Part shown: positions 1 through 8,184 of the stretch, in pieces
Layout of the letters: every line of letters begins with the position of its first letter
Numbering within the stretch: the first letter of the stretch is position 1
DNA from: Polynucleobacter meluiroseus
GTDB taxonomy: Bacteria; Bacteroidota; Bacteroidia; Flavobacteriales_D; Crocinitomicaceae
NCBI GenBank assembly: GCA_943328715.2
Contig: CALQBB020000020.1
Location: 1-8,184, forward strand
Direction of reading: 5' to 3'
Length of the DNA: 8,184 bases
The notes under the pieces: generated by a model
Told to the model about the DNA's origin: nothing
The model's input: only the letters and a program-made list of their open reading frames with translations
Databases searched by the model: none
Translations under genes and position numbers: made by a program

Positions 1-1528
<1,528 letters not shown>

Positions 1529-1542
1529 GAATAAATTTTAGT

Positions 1543-1550
1543 CAAAATTA
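1543..1550 (-). promoter_or_regulatory. Candidate carA promoter -7 element
   Basis: Read on the minus strand the site is TAATTTTG, an exact match to the Bacteroidota -7 consensus TAnnTTTG. It lies 14 bases before the carA ATG and after the rplQ terminator, where a new promoter is needed. A TTTG lies upstream but only 12 bases away, too close for the usual ~17-23 base spacing to a -33 element, so the upstream half is weak. If it is used, the leader would be only about 5-10 bases long. The site is AT-rich, so a chance match is possible. Confidence 0.45.
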
Positions 1551-1582
1551 GAAACTCTAGGCCAAATGCGGTTATCATAAAC

Positions 1583-1613
1583 AAAAAAAGGCGGATAAAA
1601 TCCGCCTTTTTTT
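1583..1613 (-). terminator. Intrinsic terminator after rplQ (bidirectional in form)
   Basis: GGCGGAT (1590-1596) and ATCCGCC (1600-1606) form a perfect 7-bp stem with a 3-base loop. It is flanked by seven A (1583-1589) and seven T (1607-1613), so either strand gives a GC-rich hairpin followed by a U tract. It begins 17 bases after the rplQ stop and marks the end of the ribosomal-protein operon. No plus-strand gene in the window would use the other direction. On sequence alone this is the clearest regulatory element present. Confidence 0.93.
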
Positions 1614-1630
1614 ATTAACAATGTGTCAAT

Positions 1631-2302
1631 TTATGCTTTTTCTTCGCTGTTTTCAGTTTCGTCAGCTGCTGGAGCTTCTTCTGATGTAGCTTCTGGAGCA
1701 ATTTCTTCAGTAGTTTCTTCAACAACTGTTTCAACTACTGCTTCTTCAGCTGGAGCTTCTTCAGCAACAACTTCTTCTACAACTGTTTCAACTGCCGCTT
1801 CTTCAGCAACATTTTCTACAACAACTGCTTCTTCAATAACAGTTTCCGTTGATTCTGTTGCTTCTACGGTAGCGTTATCTTCTTTTTTACCACCACGACG
1901 TGAACGACGCGTTGTTTTCTTAGCGTTATCGTTGTTGTACAATTCATTGTAGTCAACCAATTCGATCATACACATTTCCGCATTGTCACCTAAACGGTAA
2001 CCAGTACGAATGATACGTGTATATCCACCAGCACGATTAGCAATTTTCGGTGCTACTTCACGGAATAATTCAGTTACCATTTCTTTATTTTGAAGGTAAG
2101 AGAATACAACACGACGTGAGTGAGTAGAATCTGTTTTTGCTTTCGTTAAAATCGGTTCAACAAATACGCGTAACGTTTTTGCTTTAGCGATTGTGGTTGA
2201 AATACGCTTGTGTTCGATTAATGAACAAGCCATATTTTGAAGCATTGCTTTGCGGTGGCTTGTTTTTCTTCCTAAGTGATTTATTTTATTTCCGTGTCTC
2301 AT
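1631..2302 (-). CDS. rplQ: 50S ribosomal protein L17 with long acidic C-terminal tail
   Basis: L17 is a 23S rRNA-binding protein of the large subunit, near the peptide exit side. Residues 1 to about 122 are the standard fold, opening [20 protein letters not shown] with the later motif [19 protein letters not shown] (92-110). The protein is 223 residues, against about 120-130 in most bacteria and roughly 160 in many Bacteroidota. The extra part is a basic patch, [13 protein letters not shown] (128-140), then an 83-residue tail (141-223) made almost entirely of Glu, Ala, Val and Thr with no aromatic residues. The tail holds a near-duplicate 12-residue segment, [12 protein letters not shown] (166-177) and [12 protein letters not shown] (185-196). 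It is predicted here to be disordered or weakly helical; its role is unknown. The gene is last in the operon, 11 bases after rpoA, and is followed by the terminator. The frame is uninterrupted, so the tail is not a visible frameshift artefact. Confidence 0.97.
   Translation of the reverse strand: MRHGNKINHLGRKTSHRKAMLQNMACSLIEHKRISTTIAKAKTLRVFVEPILTKAKTDSTHSRRVVFSYLQNKEMVTELFREVAPKIANRAGGYTRIIRTGYRLGDNAEMCMIELVDYNELYNNDNAKKTTRRSRRGGKKEDNATVEATESTETVIEEAVVVENVAEEAAVETVVEEVVAEEAPAEEAVVETVVEETTEEIAPEATSEEAPAADETENSEEKA
1722..1807 (-). repeat. Two-copy direct repeat inside the rplQ tail
   Basis: Positions 1722-1750 and 1779-1807 are 29-base direct repeats differing at two places (1737/1794 and 1739/1796). 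The offset is 57 bases, exactly 19 codons, so both copies are read in the same frame and give AEEAxVETVV. Degenerate shorter copies built on TTCTTCAGC and related triplets surround them. This looks like in-frame expansion by slippage or unequal recombination of a Glu/Ala/Val coding segment rather than a mobile repeat. Confidence 0.8.
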
Positions 2303-2313
2303 GACTAAAATTT

Positions 2314-3306
2314 CTAATCTTTGTCTAATTTATATTTCGCAACGTTCATACCGAAAGTTAATCCTTTGCTATCAACTAAGTCTTCTAATTCAGTTAAAGA
2401 CTTCTTACCGAAGTTTCTGAATTTCAACAAGTCTGATTTCGCATAAGAAACTAGGTCTCCTAACGTTTCAACATCTGCAGCTTTCAAACAATTCAAGGCG
2501 CGCACAGATAAATCCATATCGACCAATTTTGTTTTCAATAACTGACGCATGTGAAGTGAAGTTTCATCAAATTCTTCTGATTCAGCTTTAATTTCACTGT
2601 CCAAGGTAATGCGCTCATCAGAGAACAACATGAAATGGTGAATTAAAATCTTAGCAGCTTCTTTCAATGCTTCTTTCGGATGAATAGATCCATCGGTTTT
2701 AATGTTGAAAACCAATTTCTCGTAATCTGTTTTTTGTTCTACACGGTAATTTTCAATTGTGTATTGAACATTAACGATTGGTGTAAAGATGGAGTCAATC
2801 GAGATTGTACCAAAAGAAGCGTTAGCTGTTTTGTTTTCCTCTGCAGGAACGTAACCACGTCCTTTGATGATTGTCAATTCCATTTCAATCTTTACAGATG
2901 ATTCCATGTTGCAAATCACTAAATCCGGATTCAACACTTGGAAAGCGCTTGTAAATTTACCGATGTCACCAGCGGTTAATTGATTTTGTCCACCAATAGA
3001 AACAATAACAGTTTCTGAGTCGGTTCCTTCTATTTGACGTTTGAAACGAACTTGTTTCAAATTCAAAACGATTTCGGTAATATCCTCAACTACACCTTTC
3101 AACGTAGAAAATTCGTGGTCTGCACCTTGAATTTTAACAGAAGAAATAGCAAATCCTTCAAGCGAAGAAAGTAGAATTCTTCTTAAGGAGTTACCTACAG
3201 TGATTCCGTATCCAGGTTCAAGTGGACGAAATTCGAACTCTCCGTTGAATTCATCGGAGTTGAGCATGATAACCTTATCTGGTTTTTGAAAATCCAATAT
3301 TGCCAT
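2314..3306 (-). CDS. rpoA: DNA-directed RNA polymerase alpha subunit
   Basis: Alpha dimerises to start assembly of RNA polymerase, and its C-terminal domain contacts upstream promoter DNA and activators. At 330 residues it is full length. The N-terminal domain (about 1-235) has the dimerisation motif [14 protein letters not shown] (38-51), a central insert domain with [11 protein letters not shown] (149-159), and an acidic linker (about 236-249) with SESEE-like composition. The C-terminal domain (about 250-322) has [20 protein letters not shown] (266-285) and [12 protein letters not shown] (299-310). Arg269, Asn272 and Cys273 occupy the positions of E. coli Arg265, Asn268 and Cys269, with Arg265 and Asn268 being DNA-contacting residues. 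It sits 16 bases after rpsD and 11 before rplQ, the standard alpha-operon order. The stop is TAG, unlike the TAA used by the neighbours. No oddity was seen. Confidence 0.98.
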   Translation of the reverse strand: MAILDFQKPDKVIMLNSDEFNGEFEFRPLEPGYGITVGNSLRRILLSSLEGFAISSVKIQGADHEFSTLKGVVEDITEIVLNLKQVRFKRQIEGTDSETVIVSIGGQNQLTAGDIGKFTSAFQVLNPDLVICNMESSVKIEMELTIIKGRGYVPAEENKTANASFGTISIDSIFTPIVNVQYTIENYRVEQKTDYEKLVFNIKTDGSIHPKEALKEAAKILIHHFMLFSDERITLDSEIKAESEEFDETSLHMRQLLKTKLVDMDLSVRALNCLKAADVETLGDLVSYAKSDLLKFRNFGKKSLTELEDLVDSKGLTFGMNVAKYKLDKD

Positions 3307-3322
3307 TTTCTATCGCTTAGGT

Positions 3323-3931
3323 TTATTTAGAGTATAATTCGACGATCAACTGCTCTTTAATGTTCTCTGGGATCATTTCACGAGCCGGAAGACTAAGAAC
3401 TTTTCCTTCCATTGAGGAATTGTTCCAATCTAACCAATCGTATTTTTTATTGCTTGCAGTTAAAGAATCGTTAATCGCCTCTAAAGATTTAGATTTCTCT
3501 CTTACACTAACTACGTCACCTGGACGTACAGTGTATGAAGGAATATTAACAACTTCTCCGTTAACTGTGATGTGTTTGTGAGAAACCAACTGACGTGCAC
3601 CACGACGAGTAGGGGAGATCCCAAAACGATATACCATGTTGTCTAAACGCGCTTCACATAATTGAAGTAAGTTTTCACCGGTAATTCCTTTCATGCGAGA
3701 CGCTTTGTCGAACATGTTAGCAAATTGACGCTCTAAGATACCGTAAGTATATTTCGCTTTTTGTTTTTCACCTAACTGAATTGCGTATTCAGATTGTTTG
3801 CCACCTCTTCTTTTAGATGGACCGTGTTGTCCTGGACCGTAATTTCTTCTGTCCAATGATTTGTCTGGGCCAAAAATTGGATCGCGAAAACGACGCGCAA
3901 TTTTGGATTTAGGACCTGTGTATCTTGCCAT
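3323..3931 (-). CDS. rpsD: 30S ribosomal protein S4
   Basis: S4 is a primary 16S rRNA-binding protein that nucleates 30S assembly and, in several bacteria, represses its own operon by binding the mRNA leader. The product has 202 residues, the usual length. It opens [15 protein letters not shown] and has YGPGQHGP (31-38), then the S4 RNA-binding domain from about residue 93 ([11 protein letters not shown], 94-104; [19 protein letters not shown], 115-133; RPGDVVSV, 136-143). The N-terminal region has no cysteines, so this is the zinc-free form; the only Cys is Cys92. Unlike all other genes in the operon it is preceded by a 78-base gap that can fold (see the leader entry). It is followed after 16 bases by rpoA. 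Confidence 0.98.
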   Translation of the reverse strand: MARYTGPKSKIARRFRDPIFGPDKSLDRRNYGPGQHGPSKRRGGKQSEYAIQLGEKQKAKYTYGILERQFANMFDKASRMKGITGENLLQLCEARLDNMVYRFGISPTRRGARQLVSHKHITVNGEVVNIPSYTVRPGDVVSVREKSKSLEAINDSLTASNKKYDWLDWNNSSMEGKVLSLPAREMIPENIKEQLIVELYSK

Positions 3932-3947
3932 TTCTGTTATGTTTAGA

Positions 3948-3991
3948 CGGGAATCATGAATTAAGGCATTCCTTCGATGATTTTCTTCCCG
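3948..3991 (-). promoter_or_regulatory. Possible structured mRNA leader before rpsD
   Basis: On the minus-strand transcript CGGGAA (3991-3986) pairs with TTCCCG (3953-3948). ATGA-complementary segments 3980-3977 and 3957-3954 add a 4-bp stem beyond a 5-base one-sided bulge, and AAGG/CCTT (3974-3971 with 3966-3963) closes a 4-base loop at the tip. The element ends 16 bases before the rpsD ATG. There is no U tract, so it does not look like a terminator. The gap of 78 bases contrasts with 4-20 bases elsewhere in the operon. S4 is a known translational autoregulator, which makes a leader here plausible. Pairing was found by eye, without folding energy or covariation. Confidence 0.4.
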
Positions 3992-4009
3992 CGTTGGTTA
4001 ATAATTCTA

Positions 4010-4396
4010 TTATACTCTTCTTCTTTTCGGTGGTCTACAACCGTTGTGAGGAAGTGGAGTAACGTCAACGATTTCTGTTACTTCAATACCTGAATTATGG
4101 ATTGCACGGATAGCTGACTCACGTCCTGCTCCTGGGCCTTTCACATAAACTTTCACTCTACGTAGTCCGAAGTCGTGTGCTTCTTTAGATGCATCCTCAC
4201 CTGCGATTTGCGCAGCGTATGGAGTGTTCTTTTTAGAACCTTTGAAGCCCATTTTACCGGCAGATGACCATGAGATCACTTGTCCAGCGTTGTTCGTCAA
4301 AGAGATGATTACATTGTTAAAGCTCGCTTGGATATGAGCTTCACCTGCAGCATCAACTTTAACGTTCTTCTTCTTTTTTTGATTCGTTTTTGCCAT
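4010..4396 (-). CDS. rpsK: 30S ribosomal protein S11
   Basis: S11 lies on the platform of the small subunit beside the E-site mRNA path. It has 128 residues, the normal size. The N-terminus is a Lys-rich stretch (4-13), followed by the family core [19 protein letters not shown] (20-38), [14 protein letters not shown] (50-63), [15 protein letters not shown] (85-99), and the near-universal C-terminus [18 protein letters not shown] (111-128). Asn118-Gly119 corresponds to the E. coli site reported to become isoaspartate. The gene follows rpsM by 12 bases; the next gene, rpsD, is 78 bases away. Confidence 0.98.
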   Translation of the reverse strand: MAKTNQKKKKNVKVDAAGEAHIQASFNNVIISLTNNAGQVISWSSAGKMGFKGSKKNTPYAAQIAGEDASKEAHDFGLRRVKVYVKGPGAGRESAIRAIHNSGIEVTEIVDVTPLPHNGCRPPKRRRV

Positions 4397-4408
4397 GATA
4401 CCTATTTA

Positions 4409-4783
4409 TTATTTAGTTGCTTTTTTCTTGTTCGCAACTGTTTTTCTCTTACCTTTTCTCGTTCTAGAGTTGTTTTTAGTACGTTGACCACGTAATGGTA
4501 AACCAGCTCTGTGACGAATACCGCGTGTACAACCGATATCCATAAGACGTTTAATGTTCAATTGAACTTCAGAACGTAATTGTCCTTCCGTTTTAATCTC
4601 ATTAATCGCATTTCTAATAGCAGAAAGTTGATCATCGTTCCAATCTTGAACTTTGATGTTCTCATCGATACTATTGTCCTGAAGGATTTTTTGGGAAGTA
4701 CTTCTACCAATTCCGTAGATGTACGTTAGTCCGATTACTCCTCTTTTGTTTTTTGGTAAATCTATACCTGCAATACGTGCCAT
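4409..4783 (-). CDS. rpsM: 30S ribosomal protein S13
   Basis: S13 sits in the head of the small subunit, forms intersubunit bridges and contacts the P-site tRNA through its C-terminal tail. The 124-residue product opens [20 protein letters not shown] and includes [14 protein letters not shown] (21-34), which is the helix-two-turns-helix region. The signature [16 protein letters not shown] (87-102) is followed by a strongly basic tail (103-124) ending KKATK. It lies 10 bases after rpmJ and 12 before rpsK, the usual first position of the alpha-operon segment. No separate promoter was seen in the short gap. Confidence 0.98.
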   Translation of the reverse strand: MARIAGIDLPKNKRGVIGLTYIYGIGRSTSQKILQDNSIDENIKVQDWNDDQLSAIRNAINEIKTEGQLRSEVQLNIKRLMDIGCTRGIRHRAGLPLRGQRTKNNSRTRKGKRKTVANKKKATK

Positions 4784-4793
4784 ATTCTACTAA

Positions 4794-4910
4794 TTAACCT
4801 TGACGTTGTTTTAATTTCGGATTCTTTTTGTTAATTACGTAAACTCTACCTTTACGTTTAACAATCTTGCAATCTGCAGTTCTCTTTTTTACTGATGCTC
4901 TGACTTTCAT
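4794..4910 (-). CDS. rpmJ: 50S ribosomal protein L36, zinc-free type
   Basis: This 38-residue gene reads [20 protein letters not shown] then [18 protein letters not shown], a complete L36, a small 23S rRNA-binding protein of the large subunit. The family comes in a form with a zinc ribbon (Cys11, Cys14, Cys27, His33) and a form without it. Here only Cys14 remains; positions 11, 27 and 33 are Thr, Asn and Leu. It cannot bind zinc in the usual way, as is common in Bacteroidota. It is 12 bases after infA and 10 before rpsM, the conserved infA-rpmJ-rpsM order. There is no Shine-Dalgarno. Confidence 0.97.
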   Translation of the reverse strand: MKVRASVKKRTADCKIVKRKGRVYVINKKNPKLKQRQG

Positions 4911-4922
4911 TTCTTGAATTTA

Positions 4923-5141
4923 TTATTTGTATCTAAATGATATTCTTCCTTTTGATAAATCATACGGAGACATTTCTACTTTCACGCGATCTCCAGGTAG
5001 AATTTTAATGTAAAACATTCTCATTTTCCCTGAAATGTGTGCAGTAATGACGTGCCCATTTTCTAACTCAACTCTAAACATTGCATTTGGCAATGCTTCG
5101 AGAATTGTTCCATCTTGTTCTATTGATGATTGTTTAGCCAT
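4923..5141 (-). CDS. infA: Translation initiation factor IF-1
   Basis: IF-1 binds the 30S A site during initiation. The product has 72 residues, the standard length, and is a single OB-fold: [20 protein letters not shown] at the start, [20 protein letters not shown] (21-40), [20 protein letters not shown] (45-64) and GRISFRYK at the end. The start at 5141 is chosen because MAK is the family N-terminus. An in-frame ATG ten codons upstream (5171) would give an atypical extension overlapping secY by 26 bases. From 5141 the gap to the secY stop is four bases, so the two are probably translationally coupled. The map gene found between secY and infA in some Bacteroidota is absent here. Confidence 0.97.
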   Translation of the reverse strand: MAKQSSIEQDGTILEALPNAMFRVELENGHVITAHISGKMRMFYIKILPGDRVKVEMSPYDLSKGRISFRYK

Positions 5142-5145
5142 AATA

Positions 5146-6510
5146 TTACATTCCGGAAAATTCGTTTGCACCTCTACGACCTCTAACTCTTGTTCCGTCC
5201 ATAAGGCTATCCATATTTCTATTCAATTGGTAAGTTTCAATTTGTTGTAATGTATCGAGTACTACTCCGACCATGATTAGGATGGAAGTTCCACCGAAGA
5301 ACATTGCGAAACCGTCATTCACACCAGCAAGTTTTGCAACGGCTGGAAGAACTGCGATTAACGCTAGGAATAAAGATCCTGGGAAAGTAATACGAGATAC
5401 TACGGAATCAATGTGTTCAGCTGTTTCTTCACCTGGACGCACACCTGGTACAAATCCGCCGCTCTTTTTCAAGTCGTCAGCAATTTTACTAGGGTTAATC
5501 ATAATCGCCGTATAGAAATACGTAAAGACAATGATTAAGGTACAAAGTAATAAGTTGTAGCTAAAACCATAAGGATCACCAAGTGTTTGTTGAAGGAATC
5601 CACCTTCACCTTTTCCACCAGATGCACTTGAGTAAATCATCATTGGAATAGTCATGATCGCTTGAGCGAAGATGATTGGCATTACACCACTAGCATTTAC
5701 TTTAATAGGTAAGTAGTTTCTAGCTCCGTTGATGTCTTCTGCTGCGCGGGCACCGGCGATACGTTTAGCTGTATTGAGAGGAATACGTCGTACACCTTGA
5801 ACAATCAGAATCGTTACAAGAATGATTAACATGAAGAACACTACCTCCAACACTAAACGAATAAGGTTACCAGCTTCTACGGACTTACCAAATTCAGCGA
5901 AGAACGCTCCTGGTAATCTAGAAAGGATTCCAACTGTAATCAACAAGGACACACCGTTACCAATTCCTTTTTCAGTAATTCTTTCACCCAACCAAACTGC
6001 AAACATTGAACCTGAAATTAAAACCAGGATTGTTTGTGTCCACCAGAACGTTTCAGAAATACCAAGTGCATTGAAATCAGGCATCGCTTGTTTTTGATCC
6101 ACGTATAGTGATAAATAGCTTGGCGCTTGAAGTGCACAAATGACAATTGTTAGAATTCTTGTGTAGTTGTTGATTTGCTTTCTTCCGGACTCACCTTCAT
6201 TTTGCATTTTCTGAACAGCTGGAACAGCCATACCGAGTAATTGCATAATGATGGAAGCACTGATGTAAGGCATGATTCCCAACGCCATAATTGAGGCATG
6301 AGTAAATCCACCACCAGAGAACACCGATAACAATGTTTCTAACAAGTTTTGGTCGCTACTTTTCGTTGTTAACGCCTCGTAGTTGACACCAGGAATGATG
6401 ACAAATGACCCGATTCTGTAAACAAGTATCAGTCCTAAGGTCAAGATAATACGCTTGCGCAGTTCTTCAACCTTCCAAATGTTTTGAATATTTTGTATAA
6501 ATCGTTTCAT
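5146..6510 (-). CDS. secY: Preprotein translocase channel subunit SecY
   Basis: SecY is the inner-membrane channel through which SecA or the ribosome threads unfolded proteins, with SecE and SecG as partners. The 454-residue product begins with a cytoplasmic amphipathic segment ([20 protein letters not shown]) followed by about ten hydrophobic helices. These include roughly 21-40, 75-97, 117-136, 158-174, 185-202, 217-238, 274-294, 318-338, 374-394 and 403-420. The plug region lies about 60-75, with family motifs [13 protein letters not shown] (80-92) and [12 protein letters not shown] (175-186). The large cytoplasmic loop has [10 protein letters not shown] (241-250), and the C5 loop [16 protein letters not shown] (353-368) carries the conserved Arg358 needed for SecA-driven transport. 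[16 protein letters not shown] (404-419) is the last helix. It is 20 bases after rplO and 4 before infA. A perfect -7 promoter element lies in the upstream gap. Confidence 0.98.
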   Translation of the reverse strand: MKRFIQNIQNIWKVEELRKRIILTLGLILVYRIGSFVIIPGVNYEALTTKSSDQNLLETLLSVFSGGGFTHASIMALGIMPYISASIIMQLLGMAVPAVQKMQNEGESGRKQINNYTRILTIVICALQAPSYLSLYVDQKQAMPDFNALGISETFWWTQTILVLISGSMFAVWLGERITEKGIGNGVSLLITVGILSRLPGAFFAEFGKSVEAGNLIRLVLEVVFFMLIILVTILIVQGVRRIPLNTAKRIAGARAAEDINGARNYLPIKVNASGVMPIIFAQAIMTIPMMIYSSASGGKGEGGFLQQTLGDPYGFSYNLLLCTLIIVFTYFYTAIMINPSKIADDLKKSGGFVPGVRPGEETAEHIDSVVSRITFPGSLFLALIAVLPAVAKLAGVNDGFAMFFGGTSILIMVGVVLDTLQQIETYQLNRNMDSLMDGTRVRGRRGANEFSGM

Positions 6511-6521
6511 TTAAGAGCGTG

Positions 6522-6529
6522 CAAAGATA
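6522..6529 (-). promoter_or_regulatory. Candidate internal promoter -7 element before secY
   Basis: The minus strand reads TATCTTTG followed by CA, an exact TAnnTTTG match. It lies in the 20-base gap between the rplO stop and the secY ATG, with 11 bases between the element and the ATG. No TTG or TTTG lies at the expected -33 spacing; that position is inside the rplO coding end (GGTGG). If it is used, transcripts would start within a few bases of the start codon, giving an almost leaderless mRNA for secY and the genes after it. Confidence 0.4.
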
Positions 6530-6530
6530 G

Positions 6531-6977
6531 TTAGATTTTGTTACATGTACCACCTTGAGCTTCAATTGCTGCAATTGCAGTTGTTGAAAACCCATTAGCG
6601 GAGATGCTTACTTTCGATTTTAACTCACCTCTTCCAAGAACTTTAACTAGTTCATTGTTAGATAGTAGACCATTCGCTTTCAATACTTCTGGAGTAATTT
6701 CAACGATACCTTTAACGGTTGCTAAATTCTCGATAATATCCAAATTGATTGCTTTATACTCTACTCGGTTAATGTTTTTGAAACCGAATTTAGGAACACG
6801 ACGTTGCAAAGGCATTTGTCCACCTTCAAAACCAATTTTAGTTTTGTAACCTGAACGAGACTTTGCTCCTTTGTGTCCACGTGTTGCCGTTCCACCATGA
6901 CCAGAACCCTGACCACGAGCGATACGTTTAACTTTTTTTACTGAACCTGAAGCAGGTGTTAGTTTATGTAATTCCAT
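6531..6977 (-). CDS. rplO: 50S ribosomal protein L15
   Basis: L15 is a late-assembling 23S rRNA-binding protein of the large subunit. The 148-residue product has the long basic, Gly-rich N-terminal extension that threads into rRNA: KRIARGQGSGHGGTATRGHK (17-36) and GAKSRSGYK (37-45). This is followed by GFEGGQMPLQRRVPKFGF (49-66) and a C-terminal globular domain with VLGRGELKSKVSISANGFS (113-131) and a short end in GGTCNKI. It lies 17 bases after rpmD and 20 before secY, the classic spc-operon order. Length and motifs are normal. Confidence 0.98.
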   Translation of the reverse strand: MELHKLTPASGSVKKVKRIARGQGSGHGGTATRGHKGAKSRSGYKTKIGFEGGQMPLQRRVPKFGFKNINRVEYKAINLDIIENLATVKGIVEITPEVLKANGLLSNNELVKVLGRGELKSKVSISANGFSTTAIAAIEAQGGTCNKI

Positions 6978-6994
6978 TTTTCTTCGACTGAATA

Positions 6995-7171
6995 TTAATC
7001 CACTACTTGAATGAGGTGTTTCACCTTATTCACCATTCCCATAATTTGAGGAGTTGCCACTTTTTCTACAACTTGGTTCAAGCGGCGAAATCCTAGAGCT
7101 TTAATCGTTGCTTTTTGATCAGCTGGACGTTTAATCGCACTTCTTACTTGTTTTATTTTAATCGTGTCCAT
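6995..7171 (-). CDS. rpmD: 50S ribosomal protein L30
   Basis: This 58-residue gene reads MDTIKIKQVRSAIKRPADQK, then ATIKALGFRRLNQVVEKVAT, then PQIMGMVNKVKHLIQVVD, a complete bacterial-type L30. The family pattern is clear: a first strand ending in KQVRSAIKRP, the LGFRRLNQ motif (26-33), and a helix and last strand with GMVNKVKHLIQV (45-56). L30 binds 23S rRNA in the large subunit. It fits between rpsE (10-base gap) and rplO (17-base gap), where the spc operon always places it. An AGGA sits immediately before the ATG, too close to serve as a normal ribosome-binding site. Confidence 0.97.
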   Translation of the reverse strand: MDTIKIKQVRSAIKRPADQKATIKALGFRRLNQVVEKVATPQIMGMVNKVKHLIQVVD

Positions 7172-7181
7172 TTCCTAAAGA

Positions 7182-7700
7182 TTAACCGTTGAATACTTTA
7201 TCTAGTGAAATTCCTCTTTGACGAGCAACCGCTACAGCATCACGCATGTGCGCTAATGCATCAATTGTTGCTTTCACAACGTTGTGCGGGTTAGAAGAAC
7301 CTTGTGATTTAGCAAGTACGTTGTGGATACCAACACTTTCCAATACTGCGCGCATCGCACCACCGGCGATAACTCCTGTACCTTCTGTTGCAGGTTTCAA
7401 AAACACTTCTGCACCACCAAATTTACCTTTTTGAGCGTGAGGAACTGTTCCTCTAAGGATTGGAACTTTGATCAAGTTCTTTTTAGCATCGTCAATTCCT
7501 TTCGTAATCGCTTCTGTTACCTCTTTTGCTTTTCCAAGACCATGACCAACAACACCGTGTTCATCACCAACAACTACGATTGCTGAAAAACTGAATGTGC
7601 GTCCACCTTTAGTAACTTTCGTTACACGGTTTACAGATACCAGTTTATCTTTTAATTCGATATCTGCTGATTTTACTCTATTTACTGTTTGAGCTGCCAT
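7182..7700 (-). CDS. rpsE: 30S ribosomal protein S5
   Basis: S5 lies at the mRNA entry side of the small subunit and contributes to decoding accuracy and mRNA unwinding. The product has 172 residues, normal length. The N-terminal double-stranded-RNA-binding-like domain (about 15-80) has [20 protein letters not shown] (20-39) and [20 protein letters not shown] (42-61). The C-terminal domain has [20 protein letters not shown] (102-121) and [16 protein letters not shown] (134-149). The segment around residues 22-30 and the Gly-rich loop, where accuracy mutations map in other bacteria, look ordinary. It is 6 bases after rplR and 10 before rpmD. Confidence 0.98.
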   Translation of the reverse strand: MAAQTVNRVKSADIELKDKLVSVNRVTKVTKGGRTFSFSAIVVVGDEHGVVGHGLGKAKEVTEAITKGIDDAKKNLIKVPILRGTVPHAQKGKFGGAEVFLKPATEGTGVIAGGAMRAVLESVGIHNVLAKSQGSSNPHNVVKATIDALAHMRDAVAVARQRGISLDKVFNG

Positions 7701-7706
7701 TTCTTA

Positions 7707-8060
7707 TTAAAATTTAAGTCCTCCTTCTCTCGCTGAATCAGCTAAAGATTTAATTCTACCATGGTACAAGTAACCATTACGGTCAAAAACTACCTTTTCA
7801 ATTCCTGCTTGCGCAGCTACTTCAGCAATTTTCTTACCTACAATAGAAGCTTGGTTTACCTTGTTTGTTTTTTGAGCATCTTCCATTTTCAAAGAACCTG
7901 CGGACGCCAAAGTTTTTCCAGAGATGTCATCAACCAACTGAGCGTAAATTTGCTTGTTGCTTCTAAAAACTGTTAATCTTGGAATCGCTGTTGTTCCGAA
8001 AACTTTCTTACGAATTCTTCGCTTAATTTTAGCTCTTCTTAATACTTTATTTAGTGCCAT
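7707..8060 (-). CDS. rplR: 50S ribosomal protein L18
   Basis: L18 joins L5 and 5S rRNA in the central protuberance of the large subunit. The 117-residue product has a basic N-terminus ([15 protein letters not shown], 5-19), the motif [20 protein letters not shown] (26-45), [20 protein letters not shown] (75-94), and the strongly conserved end [18 protein letters not shown] followed by GLKF. Length and all motifs are typical. It lies 10 bases after rplF and 6 before rpsE, in standard spc-operon position, with an AT-rich upstream gap and no Shine-Dalgarno. Confidence 0.98.
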   Translation of the reverse strand: MALNKVLRRAKIKRRIRKKVFGTTAIPRLTVFRSNKQIYAQLVDDISGKTLASAGSLKMEDAQKTNKVNQASIVGKKIAEVAAQAGIEKVVFDRNGYLYHGRIKSLADSAREGGLKF

Positions 8061-8070
8061 AATCTATCTA

Positions 8071-8184
8071 TTATTTTTTACCTGCTGACTTACCAGCTTT
8101 TCTACGAATTTCTTCACCAACGAAACGAATACCTTTTCCTTTGTATGGTTCAGGTTTTCTAAACGAACGAATTTTAGCTGCAAC
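8071..8184 (-). CDS. rplF: 50S ribosomal protein L6, C-terminal end (5' part outside window)
   Basis: Only the last 37 codons are present, entering in frame at the window edge and ending at TAA (8071-8073). They read [20 protein letters not shown] followed by [17 protein letters not shown]. The PEPYKGKGI stretch is the well-known C-terminal signature of L6, a large-subunit protein near the factor-binding site. The short Lys-rich end is normal. Its place directly before rplR agrees with the spc-operon order rplF-rplR-rpsE. About four-fifths of the gene (L6 is usually ~180 residues) lies outside the window. Confidence 0.95.
   Translation of the reverse strand, partial: VAAKIRSFRKPEPYKGKGIRFVGEEIRRKAGKSAGKK

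Noticed and set aside
1623..1952. Plus-strand reading frame of 109 codons rich in Ser, Ala and Thr
   Set aside because: It is the antisense shadow of the Glu/Ala/Val-coding tail of rplQ; its composition follows directly from the repeat bias, and it has no promoter or homology that I recognise.
1533..2313. 11-base inverted repeat AAATTTTAGTC (1533-1543) and its complement (2303-2313) bracketing rplQ
   Set aside because: It is short, AT-rich and 760 bases apart. A chance match is likely in this composition, and there is no sign of insertion or target duplication.
4923..5171. Longer infA form starting ten codons upstream
   Set aside because: The extension [10 protein letters not shown] is unlike any IF-1 N-terminus and overlaps the secY end by 26 bases; the MAK start at 5141 gives the standard 72-residue protein.
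7172..7181. AGGA directly before the rpmD start as a Shine-Dalgarno site
   Set aside because: The spacing to ATG is about one base, too short for pairing with the ribosome, and other genes in the window lack such sites.

Overview
The window is an ordinary, well-conserved chromosomal region from a member of the Bacteroidota, most likely Flavobacteriales. Every supported gene lies on the minus strand. The evidence for this placement is the AT-rich sequence, flavobacterial-type protein sequences (S4, L36 and SecY in particular), the near absence of Shine-Dalgarno motifs ahead of start codons, matches to the Bacteroidota -7 promoter element TAnnTTTG, and the gene order rpoA-rplQ-carA-eno, which I recall from flavobacteria. 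Genus cannot be assigned from what is visible.

Read in the direction of transcription (right to left), the window starts inside the spc ribosomal-protein operon and runs through the alpha operon: the last 37 residues of rplF (L6), then rplR (L18), rpsE (S5), rpmD (L30), rplO (L15), secY, infA (IF1), rpmJ (L36), rpsM (S13), rpsK (S11), rpsD (S4), rpoA (RNA polymerase alpha) and rplQ (L17). Gaps between these genes are 4 to 20 bases, with one exception: 78 bases between rpsK and rpsD, which can fold into a nested stem-loop. rpmJ and rpmD are short but clear genes. The operon ends at a strong intrinsic terminator just after rplQ.

A second transcription unit follows: carA (small, glutamine-hydrolysing subunit of carbamoyl-phosphate synthetase) and eno (enolase), separated by a single base. 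Only the first 141 codons of eno are in the window. A perfect -7 match upstream of carA suggests it has its own promoter.

Functionally the large unit makes ribosomal proteins of both subunits, the translocon channel SecY, initiation factor IF1 and the polymerase alpha subunit, so translation, export and transcription capacity are produced together. carA feeds pyrimidine and arginine synthesis and eno is glycolytic.

I found no mobile element, CRISPR array, tRNA, rRNA, broken gene or unknown gene, and no sign of a new biological system. Points worth a second look are the putative leader structure before rpsD, a perfect -7 element directly ahead of secY, and the long acidic, internally repeated C-terminal tail of L17.
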